Below, in pieces: positions 22,061 through 31,287 of a stretch of DNA of 64,000 nucleotides; positions within the stretch are counted from its first letter, which is position 1, and each line of letters starts with the position of its first letter. Position numbers and translations under genes: made by a program. This stretch comes from an uncultured Faecalibacterium sp. (GTDB lineage: Bacteria; Bacillota; Clostridia; Oscillospirales; Ruminococcaceae). The DNA lies in contig CAKTGQ010000006.1 in NCBI GenBank assembly GCA_934561555.1, positions 1 through 64,000 of the forward strand, written 5' to 3'. The notes beneath the pieces were generated by a model. It searched no databases. It had not been told where the DNA came from and saw nothing but the letters and a program-made list of their open reading frames with translations.

Positions 22061-23235
22061 TGCTGCAGCCTGATTACCTCGACCATGCACCGGATGAGCT
22101 TGTGAAGCTCTGGCAGCAGGTAGAAGATGATATTCTGCAGGATGTTGCCCGGCGGATCGGAAAAATGGGCGTCATGACGCAAACGGCAAACTGGCAGATG
22201 TGGCGTTATGAGCAGGTCGAAGCCGTCCGGGAAGATGTCGTCAAGCTGCTTGCAAAATACAGCGGGAAGAGTGAGCGCGAAATCCGTCGCATATTGAAAG
22301 AGGCATGCACTGCAGCACTGGAAGCCGACGATGAAATCTATTACCACTACGGAAAGACCCCAACGCCGTTTGCGGAGTCCGTGCCCCTGCAAAACCTGCT
22401 GAACGCTGGTTACAGGCAGACAAGCGGTACATGGTTCAATTTGACGGCCACGACCGCAAACACCGTTACAGGAGCGTTTGAGCGCACGTTGGACGAAGCA
22501 TGGCTCAAGGTAAGCTCTGGTGCGTTCGATTACAAGAGCACCGTCAAAACTGCGGTTGACACGCTGGCGGATGATATGCCCTATATCACCTACCCAACCG
22601 GCCATACAGACACGCTGGAAGTAGCCGCGCGGCGAGCTATCCTCACCGGAGTCAACCAGACCGCCGGGAAGCTGCAGGACGCACGGATGCAGGAGATGGG
22701 CGTGGAGTATGTTGAGACAACGGCACACGGCGGCGCACGACCTACCCATGCAGAGTGGCAGGGCAAGCGGTTCCACTTGGGCGGTGACAAGGTTCTTGAC
22801 GGCAAGTTATACAAAGATTTCGTCCGGGAGACCGGCTACGGAACCGGCGCAGGGCTTTGCGGCTGGAACTGCCGACACCAGTATTTTGCTTGCTTTCCAG
22901 AGCTTGGAGACCCGCCATCATGGACGCAGGAAAGCCTTGAACAGCTCAACGCCCGCAACATCGAGTATAACGGACAGATGTACACCCAGTATGAGATATC
23001 CCAGATGCAGCGCGCCCGCGAGCGCAATGTGCGCAAATGGAAGCGGCGGTATCTGGCAGAAGATGCCGCAGGCAGCGACACAACGGCTTCAGCAGTTCGT
23101 TTGAAAGCCGCCCGTGAAAGCCTAAAGCAATTCACCCGGGATACCGGCGGGCAGCTTGACAGTGCCCGCACCATGGTTTCTGGATTTGGCCGCAGTCAAG
23201 CTGCAAAGGCCACAGCACAGGCCAGAAAAAAATAA
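22060..23235 (+). CDS. Minor capsid protein (phage_min_cap2 family)
   Basis: The 391-residue protein has the family box YVETTAHGGARPTHAEWQGK near residue 220 and GAGLCGWNCRHQYF near 265. It follows the portal with a one-base stop-start overlap, the usual place for this head morphogenesis protein. The C-terminus is a basic helix. Its stop is followed by a terminator and tRNA-Met. Confidence 0.92.
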   Translation: MLQPDYLDHAPDELVKLWQQVEDDILQDVARRIGKMGVMTQTANWQMWRYEQVEAVREDVVKLLAKYSGKSEREIRRILKEACTAALEADDEIYYHYGKTPTPFAESVPLQNLLNAGYRQTSGTWFNLTATTANTVTGAFERTLDEAWLKVSSGAFDYKSTVKTAVDTLADDMPYITYPTGHTDTLEVAARRAILTGVNQTAGKLQDARMQEMGVEYVETTAHGGARPTHAEWQGKRFHLGGDKVLDGKLYKDFVRETGYGTGAGLCGWNCRHQYFACFPELGDPPSWTQESLEQLNARNIEYNGQMYTQYEISQMQRARERNVRKWKRRYLAEDAAGSDTTASAVRLKAARESLKQFTRDTGGQLDSARTMVSGFGRSQAAKATAQARKK

Positions 23236-23238
23236 CAT

Positions 23239-23260
23239 GCAGCCTTCGGGCTGCTTTTTT
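23239..23260 (+). terminator. Short terminator directly before tRNA-Met
   Basis: GCAGCC-TTCG-GGCTGC followed by six T. The last T directly touches the first base of tRNA-Met. It may only weaken readthrough, since the capsid genes downstream have no separate promoter that I can see. Confidence 0.75.
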
Positions 23261-23337
23261 GTTGCTTTCGCCTAATTGGTCAGGGCCCCCGGCTCATAAC
23301 CGGGCACATGTGGGTTCGAGTCCCTCAAGCAGCACCA
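23261..23337 (+). tRNA. tRNA with CAT anticodon (Met or Ile2)
   Basis: A complete 77-base cloverleaf: acceptor GTTGCTT/AAGCAGC, D arm GCCT/GGGC, anticodon arm CCCGG-CTCATAA-CCGGG, T arm GTGGG-TTCGAGT-CCCTC, discriminator A and an encoded CCA (23335-23337). CAT reads Met; if the C is modified by TilS it would read Ile AUA. It lies in the structural operon between the minor capsid and scaffold genes. Confidence 0.9.
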
Positions 23338-23435
23338 CGCGGCGTCGGCGCGAACCCCGACAAACCTGTAATTTCCAATGTGGACGCGCACCACGAGAAA
23401 AAACGCTGGTTAGGACAGAACGAAAGGAGCAAACC

Positions 23436-23975
23436 ATGAAACGAGACGAAATCAAGCAGATCATTCCCGGCATCACCACGGAGCAGCTGGACAGTATTAT
23501 GAATCTGCACAGTGCGGATGTGGGCGAAAAGGTCAACAAGATCAGCACCCTCGAAGCCGAGAAAACAACCCTGACCGCCCAGCTGGAAGCCGCAAACGGC
23601 AAGCTGGAAGGTTATGACCCCGAGTGGAAGGCCAAGGCGGAGCAGGCCAAAACCGATGCAGCGAACCAGCTTGCAGAGATGCAGCGCGGTTTTGCCATTG
23701 AGAAAAAGGCCGGCGCACTCAAGTTTTCCAGTGAGAGCGCAAAAAAGGCGTTTCTCGCCGAGGCAAAAGCCCAGAATTTTGCCATGAAGGACGGCGAGAT
23801 TCTTGGCTTTGACGATTACGTCAAGACCTTCAAGGCCGCAGACCCGAGCGCGATCCTCGCAAATGGCACGTTCCCGAGATTTACCGCGTCTGCTCCGGGA
23901 ACACCGGCGCAGGCATCCAACACGCACGAGGCCGCAAATGCAGCGTTCCGTTCGCTATTTGCGGAGAAAGGTTAA
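23436..23975 (+). CDS. Capsid scaffolding protein (GP20 family)
   Basis: The 179-residue protein starts KRDEIKQIIPGITTEQLDSI and continues as a long coiled coil (residues 30-95, rich in Ala, Glu and Lys). The C-terminal part ends NAAFRSLFAEKG. This is the scaffold pattern directly upstream of the major capsid gene. The start at 23436 has AAAGGAG upstream; the longer frame crosses the tRNA and is rejected. Confidence 0.9.
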   Translation: MKRDEIKQIIPGITTEQLDSIMNLHSADVGEKVNKISTLEAEKTTLTAQLEAANGKLEGYDPEWKAKAEQAKTDAANQLAEMQRGFAIEKKAGALKFSSESAKKAFLAEAKAQNFAMKDGEILGFDDYVKTFKAADPSAILANGTFPRFTASAPGTPAQASNTHEAANAAFRSLFAEKG

Positions 23976-23981
23976 ACAATT

Positions 23982-24911
23982 ATGGCAACTAACATTATTG
24001 CCCGCACCGGCGCAGAAGCCCTTATCCGGGATCAGCTGGTCAATACCATCCAGCAGGATGTTCCCAAGTCCTCCATCGTCATGCAGCTTGCAACCCGCCT
24101 TGCTAACATGACCAGCAACCAGACCAAGATTCCTGTTCTGTCCATGCTGCCGCTGGCCTACTGGGTCAACGGTGACACCGGCATGAAGCAGACCAGCAAG
24201 CAGGAATGGAAAAACGTCACCATGACTGCCGCAGAGCTGGCCGTGATCGTTCCCATCCCTGAGGCGGTTCTTGCGGATTCCAGTTTCGACATCATGGGCG
24301 AGGTTCAGCCCCGCGTCCGCGAGGCGATGGCCGCAAAGGTTGACAGTGCAATCATTTTCGGCAACGACAAGCCCACCGAGTGGACGACCGACATTCTGAC
24401 GCAGGCCGCTGCAAACAAGGTGACCGGCCCCATCGACTACGCAAAGCTGCTGGGTGACGGCGGCATGTTCGCCAAGGTTGAGGAAGGTGGTTTCGGCGTT
24501 GATGCCGTTGTGGGCGCACTGTCCACCAAGGCACAGCTTCGCGGCCTGCTCGACAATAACGGTCGTCCTCTGTTCCGCTCTGATATGCAGGGCGCGACCA
24601 ACTACGCGCTGGACGGTGCACCGCTCTACTTCCCCGAGAACGGTGCCTTTGACGCTTCCAAGGCGCTGATGATCGCGGGCAACTTCAAAAAGATCGTCTA
24701 CTCCATCCGGCAGGACGTCACCGTAAAGATTCTGGATCAGGGCGTTATTCAGGATCCCTCTACCAAGGAGATCGTGTACAACCTCGCACAGCAGGACATG
24801 ATCGCTCTGCGTGTCGTTATGCGCATGGGCTGGGCACTGCCGAACCCGTCCACCCGCCTGAACACCGATGGCAGCAAGGTGCCCTTCTCCTACATCGTCG
24901 CGGGGGAATGA
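23982..24911 (+). CDS. Major capsid protein (HK97 fold)
   Basis: The 309-residue protein begins after the scaffold gene and carries HK97-type features: the N-arm and E-loop region (VLSMLPLAYWVNGDTGMKQT, then TMTAAELAVIVPIPEAVLADS), the spine helix (GEVQPRVREAMAAKVDSAII) and a C-terminal P-domain strand. It builds the icosahedral head. Codon use is strongly biased to C-ending codons, as expected for a highly made protein. Confidence 0.95.
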   Translation: MATNIIARTGAEALIRDQLVNTIQQDVPKSSIVMQLATRLANMTSNQTKIPVLSMLPLAYWVNGDTGMKQTSKQEWKNVTMTAAELAVIVPIPEAVLADSSFDIMGEVQPRVREAMAAKVDSAIIFGNDKPTEWTTDILTQAAANKVTGPIDYAKLLGDGGMFAKVEEGGFGVDAVVGALSTKAQLRGLLDNNGRPLFRSDMQGATNYALDGAPLYFPENGAFDASKALMIAGNFKKIVYSIRQDVTVKILDQGVIQDPSTKEIVYNLAQQDMIALRVVMRMGWALPNPSTRLNTDGSKVPFSYIVAGE

Positions 24912-24932
24912 CAAGCCGGGAGGTAACCGAAA

Positions 24933-25319
24933 ATGATCTACTGCACGTTCATCGACTATCAAGCCGCCGGAGGACAACTCGATGAAGTATCATTCTGCGT
25001 GTTTGCTGCCCGGGCTTCCCGCCTGATCGATGGCATCACGTTTGGACGCGCCGAAACGCATATAGAAGAGTGCGAACGGTGCAGAGCTGCGCTTTCGGAT
25101 GCTTGCGTGCAGATCATACAGCTTCTGGAAGCGACGCAAAAAGCTGTCACGGCCAACGGCTACGCTCCCGGCGTTTCCAGTGTATCCAACGATGGGTATG
25201 CGGTCAGCTATGCAGGCACCGGCAGCATGACCGCCACCACGCAGGCAGAGGCGGCGCAGATCATGCGCAGCTGTCTCGGGCATGACCCGCACGGCCTGCT
25301 CTATCGGGGGGTGTACTGA
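24933..25319 (+). CDS. Head-tail connector protein
   Basis: The 128-residue protein in the slot after the capsid gene has a helical adaptor pattern (YQAAGGQLDEVSFCVFAARASRLID near the start). It would join the portal ring to the tail. GGAGGT precedes the ATG, and its stop overlaps the next start (TGATG). Confidence 0.8.
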   Translation: MIYCTFIDYQAAGGQLDEVSFCVFAARASRLIDGITFGRAETHIEECERCRAALSDACVQIIQLLEATQKAVTANGYAPGVSSVSNDGYAVSYAGTGSMTATTQAEAAQIMRSCLGHDPHGLLYRGVY

Positions 25320-25717
25320 TGAACACCCCTGTAACCATCATCAATCTGATCCATGACACCGCCACGGACAAGGACACGCCTGTATGCTGGGTTTTCCAAA
25401 ATGCAACGTGGCGGGAGACTTACGGCTCCAGCGGAAACGGTACGGCAAAAGACCCGGCAAAGACCGTACATGTCCGCATTATGGCACGAGTGGGAGAGCC
25501 GCCGTACATACCTGCATGGCAGTGGTACACGCTGCCAGCCGATGGCAAAGAAAAGGCATGGACGCTAAAACCCGGCTGGCTGCTGCTCAAGGGTGCCGTG
25601 TCGCAACTCACCCTTGCAGAGTACAGTATCCTGTGCAAACGGGGTGCGGTGCGGCTGACCGCCTTTGCAGATAACCGGGAGCAGCTTCTCCCCCACTGGC
25701 ATTTACAGGGAGGCTGA
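25319..25717 (+). CDS. Minor head-tail joining protein, 132 aa
   Basis: The 132-residue protein is beta-rich (TVHVRIMARVGEPPYIPAWQWYTLP, then AVRLTAFADNREQLLPHWHLQGG) and sits second in the connector block. It resembles the minor capsid or stopper proteins of related siphoviruses by position and by the conserved HWHLQG end. The exact role is inferred. Confidence 0.75.
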   Translation: MNTPVTIINLIHDTATDKDTPVCWVFQNATWRETYGSSGNGTAKDPAKTVHVRIMARVGEPPYIPAWQWYTLPADGKEKAWTLKPGWLLLKGAVSQLTLAEYSILCKRGAVRLTAFADNREQLLPHWHLQGG

Positions 25718-25721
25718 TGCT

Positions 25722-26165
25722 ATGGCCATCGTTTACGGCAAGGACAGCACGGGGCGGCTTGTAGTACGCACCCCTATGGGCACGGTGTTCACCGCACAGG
25801 CCGGTGCAGGCCGCTGTGAGGCACGCATCCGCTGGAACAAAGACGCCGGTGCCCGCCTCGCCAACGCTATGACCACCGCCCGCTCGATGCTGATGCAGCG
25901 CATCCTGCGCGATACCGACCCTCTGGTTCCCTTTGACACCGGTATGCTGAAAAACACCGCCCTGCTTGCCACCGACTACGACAGCGGCGAAATCATCTGG
26001 TCCACCCCCTACGCACGGCGGCAGTATTACCTGCACGAAAAAGGCGCTGCGCTGCACGGCGATAACGCTCTGCGCGGCAGCTGGTGGGCCGAGCGCAGCC
26101 GGGATGCCCACAAGATCTCGTGGGAGCAGTTCTACAAGAAAGCCGTAAAGGAGGTATCCAGATGA
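25722..26165 (+). CDS. Minor capsid / head-tail joining protein (Minor_capsid_2 type)
   Basis: The 147-residue protein carries a VPFDTGMLKNTALLATDYDSGEIIWSTPYARRQYYLHEKGA stretch in its middle and SWWAERSRDAHKISWEQFYKKA at the end, which match this family and are similar to HK97 gp10. The start at 25722 has GGAGG upstream. It overlaps the next gene by four bases. Confidence 0.82.
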   Translation: MAIVYGKDSTGRLVVRTPMGTVFTAQAGAGRCEARIRWNKDAGARLANAMTTARSMLMQRILRDTDPLVPFDTGMLKNTALLATDYDSGEIIWSTPYARRQYYLHEKGAALHGDNALRGSWWAERSRDAHKISWEQFYKKAVKEVSR

Positions 26166-26614
26166 ACCCTGCCATTCAGGCCATGCGGGACTGGCTGCGC
26201 AGCTGCCCGCTGGTGGCAAGCGCACAGGAGGACGGCGTGGCCTTCCGCATCTCGTCCCTCAGCGCGGATACCGAGGAGTACAGCATCTCTGATATGCCCG
26301 GCGACCCTATCCTAAAGCGCTATTTTGGCGGAACTGTCCGCCTGAAAAACTATGTGCTGGCCTCCCGCGCCCTGTACAGCCCGGAGAACACCGCCCTGCA
26401 AGCCGACAACTCCGGCCTGTGGGACGAGCTGACCGACTGGGTAGAAACCCAGAACGCCTGCCGCAACTTTCCGCAGCTGGGCGGCGGGCGCACCGTGCGC
26501 AGCGTGGCTGTCACCTCCAGCGGTTACATTCTGGAGGCCGACAGCACCACCTGCCGGGCGCAGATCCAGCTGCAACTGATCTATCACCAACCGAAAGGAG
26601 CACTTAACCCATGA
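26162..26614 (+). CDS. Tail terminator / minor capsid protein, 150 aa
   Basis: The 150-residue protein (MNPAIQAMRDWLRSCPLVAS) has the size and place of the tail terminator, just before the tail tube gene. The VRLKNYVLASRALYS and RAQIQLQLIYHQ strands fit that fold. AAAGGAGGT lies upstream. It overlaps the tube gene by four bases. Confidence 0.8.
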   Translation: MNPAIQAMRDWLRSCPLVASAQEDGVAFRISSLSADTEEYSISDMPGDPILKRYFGGTVRLKNYVLASRALYSPENTALQADNSGLWDELTDWVETQNACRNFPQLGGGRTVRSVAVTSSGYILEADSTTCRAQIQLQLIYHQPKGALNP

Positions 26615-27111
26615 CTGTTACCGAATGTCTGAAAGAACTCGGCATTACGCCGGGCAGCAAGGATGCCATGGAGATCATGACCGATGACTACATTCTTGCC
26701 TTCAAGACCGCCGCTTCCCAGAATGCCCCCGGCGACTACATCGTCTGTCAGGACTGCGTGACCGAGCACTCCGGTTCCATCAACAGCACCACGCAGGATA
26801 AGCAGTATATCCGCAAAGGCAATGTGACCATAAAAACCGGCGCGCAGCGCACCTTCAACATCACCGGAGACCGCAAGCACGGCGACGCATGGCAGGACTG
26901 GGTGTTTGGTCTGGATATGCTGTTCGGCACCGGCAGCAAAGTCATCACCGAGTATGTGTGGTTCAACCTCTACACCGGCGAGGGCGAGACCGGCCGCGCC
27001 TCGGTCATCGTAACGAGCGATGCCGCCAACGGCGCAGGCAACAACGCCGGTTTTACTGTAAACGTGAACGGCGTGGAAAAACCCAAGACCTACACCTACA
27101 GCGCCGGATGA
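26611..27111 (+). CDS. Major tail tube protein
   Basis: The 166-residue beta-rich protein lies between the terminator protein and the tail chaperones, as tail tube proteins do (IRKGNVTIKTGAQRTFNITGDRKHGD, then VWFNLYTGEGETGRASVIVTS). Hexameric rings of it form the long flexible tail. No sheath gene is present, so the tail is non-contractile. Confidence 0.88.
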   Translation: MTVTECLKELGITPGSKDAMEIMTDDYILAFKTAASQNAPGDYIVCQDCVTEHSGSINSTTQDKQYIRKGNVTIKTGAQRTFNITGDRKHGDAWQDWVFGLDMLFGTGSKVITEYVWFNLYTGEGETGRASVIVTSDAANGAGNNAGFTVNVNGVEKPKTYTYSAG

Positions 27112-27142
27112 GCCTATTCTGATCCCGCTTTGATAAACCCGC

Positions 27143-27166
27143 ATCCCTGCCCCGCCGGGCAGGGAT
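27143..27166 (+). terminator. Attenuating hairpin after the tail tube gene
   Basis: ATCCCTGCCC and GGGCAGGGAT form a 10-bp stem with a four-base loop, followed by ATTTTAT. It lies between the abundant tube protein and the low-level chaperones, so partial termination would set their ratio. Confidence 0.7.
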
Positions 27167-27235
27167 ATTTTATGCCCTGCGTGAACCGTTGCCGGTTTGA
27201 CCCCGGCACAGGGCTTGACTGAAAGGAGAAATATC

Positions 27236-27622
27236 ATGCTGCTTCACAATGTTGAATTCAACTTCAAGGCCACCCGCGGCACGGACTACAAGCGCTATAC
27301 CCACGGTCGCAAGGCGGCGCTGGCTTCCATCAACGCACTGGACAAGGAGGACGAGGACTACATCCTCCGTATGTGCGAGATCATGGACGACTTCTTTGCC
27401 GACCTTCTGGGCGAGGACTACGCCGACCGTCTTGCGCTTGACACCGAGGACGTGGAGCCCATGCTCCAGCTGCTGAACGACTTCAATGCCGCTGCCGAGC
27501 AGCCCGCCCGCAGTGCCCTTGCCGCCGTTGCGCAGGAGCAGAGCGCGCCTCCGGTGGAGGCTGCTCCGCTCAACCGCGCACAGCGCCGCGCTGCACGCCG
27601 AAATGCCCAGCACCATGCGTGA
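27236..27622 (+). CDS. Tail assembly chaperone, first
   Basis: The 128-residue protein (MLLHNVEFNFKATRGTDYKR) is acidic in the middle and basic at the end (NRAQRRAARRNAQHHA). It is in the gpG position between tube and tape measure. The start at 27236 has AAAGGAG. It overlaps the following Gp15-like gene by eight bases. Confidence 0.8.
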   Translation: MLLHNVEFNFKATRGTDYKRYTHGRKAALASINALDKEDEDYILRMCEIMDDFFADLLGEDYADRLALDTEDVEPMLQLLNDFNAAAEQPARSALAAVAQEQSAPPVEAAPLNRAQRRAARRNAQHHA

Positions 27623-28223
27623 GCCGCCCTTCTGCTTTCTCACCGACCCGCTGCCCCGGGACTTTGCAACTGACTTCCGGCTGTGGGTGCGCTACGATAA
27701 CCTTTCTGCCCGGGCACGTACCCCGGAGGACGAGGCCGCAGTGCTGGCCTATGCGCAGCAGCACCTCGTGCATGGGGCGCTGACCCGGGAGAATCTGGAT
27801 GCCTTTTTGCGCTTTTACAGCTGCGGCGAGGAGCAGCAGACCCAGCAACAGCGCAAACTTCAGCTGGTGGGCAGCACCCCGCGCGGGCTGGATTTTGCAG
27901 TGGACGGGCCGCTGCTCTGGGCGGCATTCTTGCAGGCCTACGGCATCGACCTGCACGACCCGGCATTGCACCTGCACTGGTGGGAGTTTATGGCGCTGCT
28001 GCGCGCCCTGCCCGAGGACTGCCGCATCTGCACCATCATCGACTGGCGCACCCACGATCTGGCCGACCTGCCAACCGATGCCGCCCGCAAGCAGTACGAA
28101 AAGATGCGCAGGCTGTACGCTCTGCCGGAGCAGGCAGGCGGTGCACAGCACCGGTATGCCACATGGGCGGACCGCAAGGCGGCTATTCTGGCGCGCAAGC
28201 AGGCCGCCGAAAAACAGCCCTGA
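27615..28223 (+). CDS. Gp15-like tail assembly protein
   Basis: The 202-residue protein has the Gp15 family pattern: TDFRLWVRYDNL near residue 20, HWWEFMALLRALPEDCRICTIIDWRT near 125, and YEKMRRLYALP near 165. Members help the tape measure guide tail assembly. No good ribosome site precedes 27615, so it is probably translated by coupling to the gene it overlaps. Confidence 0.82.
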   Translation: MREPPFCFLTDPLPRDFATDFRLWVRYDNLSARARTPEDEAAVLAYAQQHLVHGALTRENLDAFLRFYSCGEEQQTQQQRKLQLVGSTPRGLDFAVDGPLLWAAFLQAYGIDLHDPALHLHWWEFMALLRALPEDCRICTIIDWRTHDLADLPTDAARKQYEKMRRLYALPEQAGGAQHRYATWADRKAAILARKQAAEKQP

Positions 28224-28239
28224 AAGGAGGCGGTGACCC

Positions 28240-31200
28240 ATGCCGCGTGAACATGACTGTGAGATCGTGCTGGGCGTTGTGACCGACCCCAGCGCCGCCC
28301 AGCAGGGCCTGCAGCAGCTGGAAAGCTCTGCCGAGGATACCGCCAGCAAAGCCGCCAAGGCCGCTGCACAGGCTGCCGGAAGCACCGCCGAGCAGACAGA
28401 AAAGGCCAGCACAAAGGTCAGGCAGAAGAGCAAAGAAACCTCCGACAAGGTGAGCGCGGATGCCGAAAAGGCAGGCCGCAAAACACAGCGCTCTGCCGAG
28501 GAGACCAAGGATAAGGTAGTGGCCAGTTTTCAGGCCGGACAGGTCGCCATCGTCAGCCTGATTTCTGCCGGGGCACAAAGGCTGACCAGCGCACTGGCCG
28601 GGGCGGGCAAGCAAATTTTGCAGACCGGCGTGGAATACAACAAGCAGCTAGAGACCTACCGAACCGGCCTGACCAACCTGCTGGGCGACGCCAAAAAAGC
28701 CGATGAAGCGCTGGCTGCCATGCAGGCGGATGCAGCCCGCACTCCCTTTGACACCGCCTCCATCGTGAAGGCAAACCAGCTGCTGATCGGTGCCGGAGAA
28801 AACGCCGCATACAGCCGCAAGACCATACTTGCGCTGGGCGATGCCGTATCTGCCACCGGCGGCGGCTCGGCAGAGCTGCTGCGCATGGCGCAGAACCTCC
28901 AACAGGTGGCAAACGTTGGCAAGGCGTCCAGCGTGGACATTAAGCAGTTTGCGTTTGCGGGCATCAACATCTATCAGGTGCTGGCCGATTATACCGGCAA
29001 GTCCGTGCAGGACGTGCAGAATATGACCATATCCTACGACCTGCTGACGAAATCGTTGCAGGCCGCAGCAGAAGAGGGCGGACGGTATTACAACAGCATG
29101 GGAACGCAGAGTGAGACGCTCAACGGCTCACTCTCTACCCTCAAGGACAACGCCACCCAGCTTGCCGGTGCACTGACCGAGCAGCTGGCCGCAGGCCTTG
29201 GCACGGTGGTGGAAAAGTCGAACGAAGTGGTAATCGCCATGAAGAACGGCTGGGATACCGCCGGGCTGGACGGTCTGCTTCAGGCTGTGCGCACCACCGC
29301 GCCGGAACTTTCCGGGCTTGCAAACGTTGTGCAGTTCTGTTCCGATAACGCAAATGTCCTTGTTGGACTGCTTGGAACAGCAGCTGGCGCACTGCTCACC
29401 TATAAAACCGCCACCGGCGTTGCCGCAGCCGCACAGGCGGCGCTCAACGCCGTGATGAACGCCAACCCAATCGGCATCGTCATCACGCTTCTGGGTGCGC
29501 TGGCGGGCGCTCTGAGTACGGCCTACGCCACAAACGAGACCTTCCGCAACGGATGGAACACCGCGTGGAGCGCTGTCAAGGAGCATTTCGCCGGTGTGGC
29601 TGATTTTATCCTCGATAAGCTCAACCGTATTATGGGTGTTGCAAATGGTGTTGCAAACGCCATTGCTGCCATTGGACGTGGCGAGAACCCGCTGGAAGCA
29701 TACAACACGGCCTACGCCCAGACCCGGCAGGAATATGCCGCAAGCAAGGCTGCCGCCCCCAGCCGCAAGGGATCCACCGTCACCGAGGCTGACCGGCAGA
29801 CCCGAAAGTCCAAGCACGACCAGCGTGTGCAGCAGGCACAGGCCGAGGCCGAACAGGAAGAGCTGCACAGCTCCCTGAGCGGCTCAAGCGGCGGATCCGG
29901 CAGCAGCTCCGGCAGCGGCAGCAAAACCGGCAAGTCCAAGACTGAGACCGTGCTCTCCTCCACCACCCGCACGCATACCACCTACGGCCAGAACGACCTT
30001 GGCACCGTGACGCGGGAAGTGGAGACCCTGCGCGAAAAGGTCATGGACGCATCCGGTCAGATCAAAGAACGCCTGACTGAGACCACCACCGAGACCGGAA
30101 AAGAGATGGTGGACGGCATTGCCACCAGCTACACGCTGGTGACCAAAAAAGTGGACGGCGTGACCGAGAAAGTCACAAAGTCCTACGCCGACATGTCCAA
30201 GGTGCTGACCGACACCATCAAGTCTACCTCTACCACCTACAAAAATGGAGCCACCATCACCACCACTGACGTGAACAAAATTTATGCGGATGGCTCAAAG
30301 CACATCGAAACAACTGCGACCGAAACTGGCGAGCGCATCGTGGACGGCGTGGCCGAGACCTACACCAAGGTCACCAAGTACATCGACGGCGTGGTGGACA
30401 GCACAGAAGAATCCTGCGAGAAAATCGACAATAGCGTCCATGCAACCCGGCAGCGCATCGAGGGCTACGCGGGCGAGATCTCCACCCAGCTTTCCAGCGG
30501 CTTTTTCGGCATCGGCAAAGACCTGATTTCCGGCCTGAAGGGAAAGAACATCAGCAAGGTGGGCTTCCAGGTCGCAAAGCTGATCTTTGGCGAGGTAGAC
30601 GCAGAGCAACGGAAGATTATTGTAGAATGGGCTGACAAGGCGCTGACCGCCGTCAACGACGCCTATTCCGGCGAAGGGCTGAAGGGCGTCGTAAACGTTG
30701 TTAAGGGGCTGTTCTCCGACGGCGTGACCGACAGCACCGGTGCATCCATCCAGAGCATTGGCGAGATCGTCAACGGCCTGATGGGCTCCGGCGGAGTGGG
30801 TCAGTTTCTGGGCGGCATCCTCAGCAAAATCGGCGACATCGGACAGGCCGTGGTCAGCGTTGCGGCCAAGATCGGCAGTCTGATCGCGGCTAACCCCGAG
30901 GTATTCGCGGTGCTTGCCATCGTGGCAGGCCTTGCAGGGATTGGCGCATACCTGTGGAAAAAGCACGGCAAGGGTAAGGGCGGCAGCAGCAGCGGCTCTG
31001 CCGACAACACCGACACCGTACCCACCCCCGCCCCGGCGGGCAGCTACACCCAAAGCGATACCATCACCGCCGCAGAGCTCACCCGCCGCACGCAAGCCGC
31101 CTCTGCCGCCAACCAGAGGCGCATCACCGGCACCCAGTCCGGCACCGGCACAGCGGCAGCGCAGCAGCGCGGGGCAAGCTTCCGCAGCGACCTGACCGCC

Positions 31201-31278
31201 ACCTTCAACGTGGACGGCCGCGAGCTGGCGCAGACCACCGTGCAGTATTTTGATGAGGAGCTTGGCTTCCGTAAGTAA
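28240..31278 (+). CDS. Tail tape measure protein
   Basis: The 1012-residue protein sets tail length. It has an Ala/Lys/Glu coiled coil (about residues 25-95), a conserved N-terminal domain (EYNKQLETYRTGLTNLLGDA, TGGGSAELLRMAQNLQQVA), hydrophobic helices near 395-440 and near 870-905, and a Ser/Gly linker near 550. Two internal repeats near 610-725 share ETG-x-x-(M/I)VDG-x-A-x-x-YT-x-VTK. GGAGG precedes the ATG. Confidence 0.95.
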   Translation: MPREHDCEIVLGVVTDPSAAQQGLQQLESSAEDTASKAAKAAAQAAGSTAEQTEKASTKVRQKSKETSDKVSADAEKAGRKTQRSAEETKDKVVASFQAGQVAIVSLISAGAQRLTSALAGAGKQILQTGVEYNKQLETYRTGLTNLLGDAKKADEALAAMQADAARTPFDTASIVKANQLLIGAGENAAYSRKTILALGDAVSATGGGSAELLRMAQNLQQVANVGKASSVDIKQFAFAGINIYQVLADYTGKSVQDVQNMTISYDLLTKSLQAAAEEGGRYYNSMGTQSETLNGSLSTLKDNATQLAGALTEQLAAGLGTVVEKSNEVVIAMKNGWDTAGLDGLLQAVRTTAPELSGLANVVQFCSDNANVLVGLLGTAAGALLTYKTATGVAAAAQAALNAVMNANPIGIVITLLGALAGALSTAYATNETFRNGWNTAWSAVKEHFAGVADFILDKLNRIMGVANGVANAIAAIGRGENPLEAYNTAYAQTRQEYAASKAAAPSRKGSTVTEADRQTRKSKHDQRVQQAQAEAEQEELHSSLSGSSGGSGSSSGSGSKTGKSKTETVLSSTTRTHTTYGQNDLGTVTREVETLREKVMDASGQIKERLTETTTETGKEMVDGIATSYTLVTKKVDGVTEKVTKSYADMSKVLTDTIKSTSTTYKNGATITTTDVNKIYADGSKHIETTATETGERIVDGVAETYTKVTKYIDGVVDSTEESCEKIDNSVHATRQRIEGYAGEISTQLSSGFFGIGKDLISGLKGKNISKVGFQVAKLIFGEVDAEQRKIIVEWADKALTAVNDAYSGEGLKGVVNVVKGLFSDGVTDSTGASIQSIGEIVNGLMGSGGVGQFLGGILSKIGDIGQAVVSVAAKIGSLIAANPEVFAVLAIVAGLAGIGAYLWKKHGKGKGGSSSGSADNTDTVPTPAPAGSYTQSDTITAAELTRRTQAASAANQRRITGTQSGTGTAAAQQRGASFRSDLTATFNVDGRELAQTTVQYFDEELGFRK

Positions 31279-31287
31279 GGAGAGAAA

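Noticed and set aside
23955..24977. Long minus-strand reading frame of 340 codons opposite the capsid gene
   Set aside because: It is the shadow of a C-biased highly expressed gene. It has no ribosome site, and its translation shows no domain.
27500..27640. Programmed -1 frameshift joining the two tail chaperone genes
   Set aside because: The second frame is +1 relative to the first, no slippery heptamer was seen, and the second gene has its own ATG overlapping the stop.
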